Positions 51,901 through 61,324 of a stretch of 64,000 nucleotides of DNA are shown one piece after another (positions within the stretch are counted from its first letter, which is position 1; each line of letters opens with the position of its first letter). Position numbers and translations under genes: made by a program. The stretch covers positions 1-64,000 of the forward strand of contig JAFEMH010007467.1 in NCBI GenBank assembly GCA_022495995.1. Reading direction: 5' to 3'. The stretch is from Adenophora triphylla var. japonica (taxonomy: Eukaryota > Streptophyta > Magnoliopsida > Asterales > Campanulaceae). Under the pieces are notes generated by a model that worked only from the letters and a program-made list of their open reading frames with translations, was not told where the DNA came from and ran no database searches.

Positions 51901-54900
51901 CTGCAGTCCGAGGGATGATGTATTACAGGAAAGCTTTAATGCTTCAATCATATCTGGAGAGATTGACCGTTGGAGGTTTGTGCATCAAATTATATCTATT
52001 GCTACTGTCTCAGATTCTGTTTTTGGTTTCTGACACGTTTAAACAATGCTAGATATGGAAGCTGCAATTCCGGTTAGAGAAGCGACAGTTACACAAGGCT
52101 TTGAGTATTCTCCTGAAGCAAGAGCGCAGGCTGACCTGAAGTTTACTTATGTCGTTACATGCCAAATATATGGGAAACAGAAAGAAGAGCAAAAGCCTGA
52201 GGCTGCAGATATTGCATTGTTAATGCAAAGGTGCGATTCGCACAGACAATTAGAAATTAAAGACTTGTTGGAATGCATGACCTGTTTGACCGTGTTTGCA
52301 TTTTTTCTACTCTTAGTTACCAAGTTTTATTTCCAGAGATTTATGATTTTTTAGTTTAGAGTAAGAAATAGTTCACTAAGACTCAATAATTAAGGTTTCC
52401 AGAGCTTTAATGAAGTGTGTTTAGTTTGATGTTACTACCTCATATGAGATTTTGGTCATCTTCTTATTTTAGAAATGAGGCACTCAGAATCGCTTTTATT
52501 GACGTGGTGGAAACTCTAAAGGATGGTCACGTGCAGACAGAGTACTACTCGAAGCTCTTGAAGGCTGATATCAATGGGAAAGATAAGGTAAAAACATATT
52601 TTTCTTCCCACCAATCTTCACAGCCACTTCTTTTGCTAGCTATAGTTAAGGTACCTATCTATTTTTTCTTTTTACAACTGTCGGGTGCATGTGCATCTGT
52701 TTTTCCATCATTTTCGATGGAGACAAAGACTCACTATTTTTTGGCTTGTGAATATGATGGAATAAAGCAAAATGGCTCACTAAACTGTTTGCGCTTCTTT
52801 GTTACGCTTCTTTGTTACGAAGCAACGGTCAGTCCATGCAATTTTCGACACAATTTTCATCCTGGGTCATCCGGAAACAACCTCTATATGCTTTAATACA
52901 GGGCAAGGCTGTGTACATCCGACCCCCTTACCCCACCGTAGGTGGAAGCCTTTGCGGCACTGGGGTAATTTGTTGTTGTTGTTGGTAGTGCATGTGAGTC
53001 TGTGTGTGTTTTTGGCGATGGAGGAAGAGGGAGTGGGGGGAAGGAGGCACTATATTATCGTTTATGTGAGGGAAGCATCCTAACTACTTCCTCCATCCAA
53101 AAAAAGTCACATTTTCCGAGTTAAACTTGGGAAGGATGAGGCTTTTCTTGCTTGTACCCAAGGTTCTAAAAAGCGCTAGGCGGATGCTAGGCGGCGAAGC
53201 CGGGATTAGTCGGGACCTAGGCGGGGACTAGTCGGGACCTAGGCGGGGCTTAGAACTAGGCGTTGGAGAGGGGCATAGCGCCTAGGCGGGGCCTAGGCGC
53301 CCTTAGGCGGGGTCTTTTAGAACACTGCTTGTACCTTCTTGAAATTGCATTAAAATTATTTCCTCTTTTAAAAATGCAACTCTTTTATTAGAAAAAAAAA
53401 TAAGGTTTAGTGTAATCCTTTGTTGGGGGATGGAGGGTGTATCTATTATTGGACACTTGAGACGTCAGAGTGAAGTTGGTCGTGAGAGCATTAACTGTAG
53501 TCATTTTGATTCAGTGAAGTGTGCTTCCTTCTCTATAAGTGTTTAATTTATAAAGTGGACATTTACTATGGAACAACCTTAAAAAGAATGTTGGACATAA
53601 CATTGAAACAAAGGGAGTTTATTTTATCTCTTTGTCTTGTCACATTAGATATGACATAATCAGCTCACCAAGTTGATTTGTTTATGTGCTTTTTTATTTT
53701 GATGCAGGAAATTTACTCCATAAAGTTGCCTGGAAATCCTAAACTTGGTGAGGGAAAACCTGAAAATCAGAACCATGCTATTGTCTTTACTCGTGGAAGT
53801 GCTGTCCAAACCATTGACATGAATCAGGTGATACTTTTTTCTTTAACTTCGACGAGCACTCAATGACCCATTAGGTTATCTTATATGAATTACACTGATT
53901 TTTGTTTATTCTTTCTACCGCTAAAGTAACTTCTTAAGACATGTCTATTCTTAAATTCAAGGCATACATTGAATGCTGTATATAATCCAGTTCTTGAGAA
54001 AGGCCCTGATTTCTTTTAGACAATACTCCCTCCGTCCCACCTCAGTTGAGACTAATTTCCTTTTTGGTCCGTCCCACCTAGATGGAGACTGCCTAAAATG
54101 GCAAAGATCTTATACTCCTCCCATTCATTCTTTCTCCTACTTTACTTTTATACTCACAACACCAATCAATTTACTATTCCCCCCCACTCATTCTCTCTCC
54201 TACTTTACTTTTCAAACTCTCAACACCTCCCCCCACTAACTCTCTCTCCTACTTTTCCTTAAATCTCTCCTACTTTTCCTTAAATCTTGTGCCTAACTGA
54301 GGTGGGATGGAGGGATAATGTCTTACATAAAAATAATAGTGTCAGTTTCCTTGCTTGTATATGGCTCAGTTTCACATTTCCCTCGTATTTTGTAAGTTGT
54401 GAATGAATTGAAGGAAGTTAAGGAATGGATATTAAAAATAATTTGTTTTAAAGAGTTCCTCCCATAATTTTCTGCTCGTGATCACCCCTCCGGTTAACTG
54501 TTTAATCAATGCAAACTGTTGATTCCCATGCTTCCTATGTTTAGCATCATCCTTTTTTATGCTTTTGAGGTAGAGGATTCATGTTCATATATATATATAT
54601 ATATTCACATATATATATATATATTCACATATATATATACATATTCATAGGCAGCTGTAATACAATGTACCTTTTGTCTTATAATTTCACTGTTACACAT
54701 TTTGAGATTAGGATAACTATTTTGAGGAAGCATTGAAGATGAGAAATCTTCTCGAAGAGTTCTACTGTGATCATGGTATTCGTCCTCCTTCGATACTTGG
54801 TGTTCGGGAGCATGTTTTTACTGGAAGGTATGCTTCATGACAATGTGTGTTACACTGGTCTGCATTTTGTGGACAACCTCATCATCTTCTAACAATTTAT

Positions 54901-57900
54901 ACAGTGTCTCTTCTTTGGCTTCGTTCATGTCCAATCAAGAAACTAGTTTTGTAACTCTTGGTCAGCGTGTTCTGGCAAATCCCTTGAAGTAAGATCACAC
55001 TTCTTATGAAAGTCATTGATTTGAATTCTCAGAAATCTGTATTACATAAAATGATTTGGATCTTATCGTAAATATATCCAGGGTCCGTATGCATTATGGC
55101 CATCCAGATGTTTTTGATAGAGTTTTTCACATAACAAGGGGTGGAATCAGCAAAGCCTCACGTGTAATTAATATTAGTGAAGATATATACGCAGGTATCG
55201 TTGTTTTGCTTACTCAGAGGCATCTTCTGTCGTTTCTTCTGCTGCCCCCCCCCCCTCTTTAATGCGAACTACTTACTAGATAGCATGCATAAATTCTTTA
55301 GAACTCCAGTGAACCTAAGCATAGGAACAAACACAAAAACCTGAGTTTTTATGCTGCTTCAATTCTGCTCAAAGACTACCTTGATTTAGATATTTTTGAG
55401 TCTACTATTGTTGCATATCAATCTTGAGTCACATGTCAGCTTCTCTGGAATCATGTTGCCTAGTTTGCCACTAATCCTTGTTTAAAAACAACCGCGTTAG
55501 AGATTTCCATAGAGGTTTTCTTTTTATCCTCGGTTTTAACTCTGTATTTACCAGTGTTCTAAAAGACCCTGCCTAAGGGCGCCTACGCCCCGCCTAGGCG
55601 CTAGGCCCCTCTCCAACGCCTAGTTCTAAGCCCCGCCTAGGTCCCAATTAATCCCGACTAGTTCCCGCCTAGGCGCTAGGCCCGGCTCCGCCGCCTAGCA
55701 TCCGCCTAGCGCTTTTTAGAACCTTGGTATTTACCCTAAAGTTGACTTCAGATTTCTTTCTAATTCTACTTGGTGTTATTAGAACTTATTATGCATTCCT
55801 ATTTTACTTTCTTTTTAAATTTTATCACCATTTTTATTGCAACAATAATCTCCATTGTAATATCCTGTGTACACATTTATATCCCTACTCTTTCGTCTCA
55901 CAGTAGATCTTTGACCCTTTTTGGACCTCAGCTAGACACAAGTATCTTCGGAGATATTCATTCCAGTTAGCATGTATCAATCGTAATTCAATGATGCACT
56001 TTTAAGGCAACACTATGAATTATCTGCTGGTTATTGAACATATACTATCCACTATTTATTACTCCCTACTTCTTCTGTTTCTCTTGTAAGATTGATACTC
56101 CCTCCACATCAAAAAGATTGCCCTGTTTGCCTTTTGACACAGATTAAGATTACTCATTAAATTGAGGTGTTTTTTTTCCCCAGAAACTATTCTTAAACTG
56201 TAAAGCATTATTTTAGTTGTTAATTAGTGAGTCACAAAAGATTAAAACTATGCAGTCAATGAGGGATATAGTAGGAAACTGAGGCAAATAGGATTTTCAC
56301 CTTTAGAAAGCGGACAAGTATTTTCTGACAAATATAGTAACCAAGATGGTCTTTTCGGGCAGAGGGTTTTCATTCCTAGTTTCTCAGCAAAACAAAATAT
56401 GAGCCATGAAAGAAAAAGAACAAGAACAAGACTGCATGAAGAAAGCCCCTAGTTTTTTATTGCCAGTTGTCATCTTTTGGGTGGGTTCATCTTGCAGGTT
56501 TCAATTCAACTCTGCGGCAAGGAAATATTACCCACCATGAATACATTCAGGTAATGGTTGGGCTTCTTTGTACTCTTTCATTCTTTTCTCCTTCTGTTGG
56601 GTATCCATTGAACACTTTATTGATAACATATATGCAGGTTGGTAAAGGAAGAGATGTTGGGCTCAACCAGATTGCTCTATTTGAAGGGAAAGTGGCCGGT
56701 GGCAATGGCGAGCAAGTTCTTAGTAGAGATATTTACAGACTTGGGCAGCTGTTTGATTTCTTTCGGATGCTTTCATTCTACTTTACCACCGTTGGATACT
56801 ACTTTTGTACTATGGTATGCATTATGCAACTTCAATACGAAAATCTACTTTCCACCTTGATACTTTCTGTGCAGTTGTAATTTTTCTCATTGTCATCATT
56901 TCCTGGGTTTGGTGGGCTAAATCTGTTGTTATGGGGGGTAGAACTTGCTGATCCGGTTTTAAGCTCTGCTAAAACTATAGTAGAGTTCTCGAGGATTCTG
57001 CGTAAAAAACTGTTTTAGAAAGGAAGCACATAAAATCCACTATTCCCTAACAATTTTGTTCTTTTTTCTTCGGAACGTGTTGTGGGTTGTTTTGTTGAGT
57101 TCCACTTATTCGCTGTTGTTCATTTTCTTAGTCATAACATTTCTGGTGCCAGTTTCCAGTTGCTTCCAAGTGATGCAGGTGGGTAGCATTACAATAGAGT
57201 CCCAACCTTACCTCCAGCTTCAACCCCCCCCCCCCTCTCATACTCACATAAATGAAAAATGAAAAAGGAAAAAAGGAAACTTACGCATAGAAAAGAGGAA
57301 GGATTGTATATTTATGAGGATATTGGGAAAGGAATTGTTTAGTAACGAGTGGATTGGGAAAAGATAGGGAGGATTTTATGTTTATAAGAGTATTGGAGAA
57401 GGGTTTGTATATTTATGAGTCAATTCGGGAATAGAGAGGGAGGATTGTACATTTTTGACATTGGGATGAAGCTGAATTTAAATATTAGGAAAGGTATTTT
57501 CGGTCTTTAGACCTATTATTAGCAATGGATATGGCAGAGACAAACTCACCTCAGACGCTATGAAGAACTATATTGCAAAGAATTTTCAATGAGATGATGA
57601 AAAAATGGGTATTGCACCCATACACACAATTTCTTAAAATATGATCAGACCTAATTTAAATGTTAATGGAAATACTTTGGTCATTTATACCTGTGACTGT
57701 AGCAGAGTACTTGTGACACTAATAAAAAAAAAATTCAAAATGGGGTTCAATGGTACCAAAATATGTTGAGGTGATAAAAAGCTAACAAGGCAAGCCATAG
57801 GGTGTTACTTCATATATTGTGGTTTTAAGAGATATTTAGCTTAATATCTCTTTAGACGATTGACCTTTACCTCTCTTAGTTTATGTTGTCCGTAGGATTT

Positions 57901-60900
57901 GATGTACTTTGCTTCTCAGTTTTTAGTGCACAAAACTGAGTCGTGATATATTGCCAAAAAAGATCTCCCTTTTCCTTTACTGGAAGGAGTAGCATTCGGC
58001 AAGAGAGAAGAACAGTCCGGAAGAAAGAGTTTTCGGAAAGGACGTTGTCTACCCTTCTTCCTTTGGTTAGGAAGGAGGATTGCTAGTATCGTTTGTTAAC
58101 TCGTTGCTGAAATGCTCGTACATGAATGAGTATAAACAGGTTTTCTCTTCTTGCATTTAAAAAGAAGAAGATATTTTTAGCAGAAATGTCTATGAATAGA
58201 TGTGCTTTGGGTCACTCCCTTGTTTTTCTTGCTACATGATATCTTCTGATCCGACATCCTAGGAAAGGCATTCTCGTTTCTCATTGATGGTCCGATTCAT
58301 CTCACGTCATCCTCTCTTCTAGTTCATTTTCCCAATAAGCATTTATAAAAAATATGTATCGTCTTTCTGTGTGTATGTATATGTGTCACAGAGAGAGGGG
58401 GGGGGGAGAGAAGTAAGCAATTTGGGTTCCATTTTGAAACATAAATAAATCAGAAGATTATAGCTGAATAACAACTTGTGTCATTCATTTTATTAAGCTG
58501 CTACTCTGTAAGCTCCCTCACAGACTTTCTTTTCACGTTTCTGCAGTTGACGGTATTGACTGTTTACGCTTTTCTTTATGGAAAGGCATACTTGGTAAGT
58601 ATTACAATGCCTGTATAAGCATTTTTCTCAAGAGCTGTATTCCTATGGAGACCACTTATCTCTCATTTGCATTTGTGATTGGATGTGTTTTACAATTTTT
58701 TCTCTGTACCTTGCTTGGTATTCCGTCACAGAGATGAGAATATTCACCATCAATGTTTTGTATAAGGTCAACGGATCTTTTATGCTTTCATGTTGATCAG
58801 ATGTTGCGAGTCTTAATTTTCTTGCCATCTATAATCGGCGTCTGCGTGTTTTATTCTCTGCCCTTTTCAATAGGATATGAGTCTCTACTCATGAAATCCT
58901 TTCACATGCCATGTTTGCACTCAACCACCATATGTCCATCTATTTTTTGCTATTCATATATTTTGTAGGAAAAATTGCATCAAAAGTACCCCAATTATTG
59001 GGTTATGTGGATTTCATATCTAAACTCATTTTTGTTGCATTTATCATACCTAAATTACTTTTTAGTTACATCCATGGTATCTGGGGCTAACGACATCCAA
59101 ATTTTCCAGTTAAATGAACATGTGCAACGCACATGACTGAATTTTTAAGGGTAAAATAGGAAGATCCAACTCATCTTCTTCTTCCTTACCTCCCTATCAC
59201 ATCTCCTCCTCCTCTCCACTCTCTTCCAGCCCCTCTTCTCACTGCTCCACCAAAATTTCTGAATTTGTCAAGAATCAAAACCCAATAACTCATCTTCTTC
59301 CTCGCATCCCATCCCCACCACACATCCACCACCTCTCTCTTTCCACAATACTTTTGCTCCAAATCACCCCACGCAATCCCCTCCCCACCCACCAAACTTC
59401 ACCATACAAAACCCACCATTCATTAACAATTAACAACAATTTCTTTTGATCAGTTCTTTAGGAAAATTTAGCAAAACCAAGTCCTACCATCCTCCATATT
59501 CGTATGTGAGGTAGAAATTCTCCGAAATTTGAACAATTACACTTCAATTAAAAGCAAAGAACTCAGCAAAGTAAATTGATTTGGTTTCTGGAAACTAGTA
59601 GGATCAAAAGCACGTTAAATTGAACCCAGATCACCACCCATTGACTCACACTCGGTTTAGTTGGGGTGAAAGGGACGAGGAAGTTGAAGCAACATTTCAG
59701 CTGCCCGAATGCTTCAGGTTTGACCGCGGAGGCCTGTTGTGGTGTCAAATTGAGAGCAAAAATTGGAGACGGTGGCTTTGGGTTGGGGATTGGAGAGAGT
59801 TAATTGAGGGTTGAGGAAGGAGAGAGGAGGAGGAAGAAGATGTGAGATATAAGGAGAGAGAGAGGGAATGAAATGCAATTCTTTGTGAATAGAAGAAGAG
59901 AGAGTTTGAGAGTGAAAGTTGTGGAAATCGCCGTAGAACTGAGCGAGATGACCGGAGCAGTTGCAGAGTAGAGAGGGAAGGGCATACTGGAACAGGGCTT
60001 TGGTGTGGAAGGGGCGGACGGTGGATTGGGAGTTAGGGTGGGTTTCTTTTTGTTTCCATTTAGATCTTCGCTTTAAATAAAATTAACAAAGAACCCTTTT
60101 AAATAAATACATTTGTTCACCTTTTACTTTATTATTTTGGCAAAAACCATATTTTAGTCACTAAACTTTAGTTCTTTTCAAAATGTTCTCATCAGACTAC
60201 TATTTTTCAAAATGTTCTCACTAAACTTTCACAATTTTCAAAATGTGCTCACTTTGTTAACAAATTTGCTAAAAATCTAAAGAAATTTAGCCACGTGACT
60301 AATGTTTATTAAATTTTTTCAACCAATATGTAAATGTTGTTGACATATATGATAAAGACTACAAATTAATTAATGTAAAATTTTATAAGCACATAGTTTA
60401 GAGGAAATATTACAAATTAATTCCCCAAAAAAATCATTTACCCTAGATTGTATTTAACAAAATTAGTTATGTGGGCCATGTGGTTCAATTTCGTTAGAAT
60501 TTTTTTATCGAATTTGTCGACAGAGTGAGCATAGTTTGAAAAATGTGGAAGTTCAATGAGTACATTTTGAAAAATAATAGCTCAATGAGAACATTTTGAA
60601 AAAGGATAAAGTTCAGTGACTAAAATATGGTTTTTGCCAATTCCCATTTAGAACCTTTAATGTTGTTTAAACACTATGATGCTCGGACTCTTTGATTTAC
60701 CTGTTGGATTCGTCTCGACATCACTTGAATATAAGTGTCCGATACGGGTACGGCGGTGTAAATTAAAGAGTCTGAGCATCATAGTTTAAACATGGTTATT
60801 ATTGATTTTCCTATTTTACCCTTAAAAATCGGTTACATGCATGTCACATGCCTATTTAACTGAATAAATGGATGTCGTTAGCTGTAGGTACCATGGATGC

Positions 60901-61263
60901 AACTAAAAGTAGTTTAGGTATGATAACTGCAACAAAAATGAGTTTAGGTATGAAATCCAGAGAACCCTAGTAGTTGGGGTACTTTTGATGCAATTTTTCC
61001 TATTTTGTATGTGCACATAATATGAATTTAGAGTGTTTAAATTTCATGTTTAGTAATCTCTGATATTTTGGAACTGACTTAATTTCAGGCACTCTCTGGT
61101 GTTGGTGAAGACATACAAAATCAAGCTGATGTATTAGACAATACCGCATTGAATACAGCTCTCAATACACAGTTTCTCTTTCAGATTGGTATATTTACTG
61201 CTGTACCTATGATCTTGGGTTTTATTTTGGAACAGGGATTTTTAAGGGTAAGTTTATTGATCC

Positions 61264-61324
<61 letters not shown>

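Larger units (their letters stand above)
58959..61009. mobile_element. Mutator-like element with long TIRs (intron 42)
   Basis: The element proper is 58968-61000 (2,033 bp). It is bounded by the perfect 9-bp duplication TATTTTGTA at 58959-58967 and 61001-61009. Terminal inverted repeats of roughly 170-190 bases start GGAAAAATTGCATCAAAAGT. No transposase is present. Two smaller inverted-repeat elements are nested inside. The interior frame 59620-59814 is unrecognised; captured host sequence (Pack-MULE) is possible but unproven. Confidence 0.88.

Noticed and set aside
56091..56295. Further Stowaway-type MITE in intron 39
   Set aside because: Only the left CTCCCTCC-like end is visible and no inverted partner was found.
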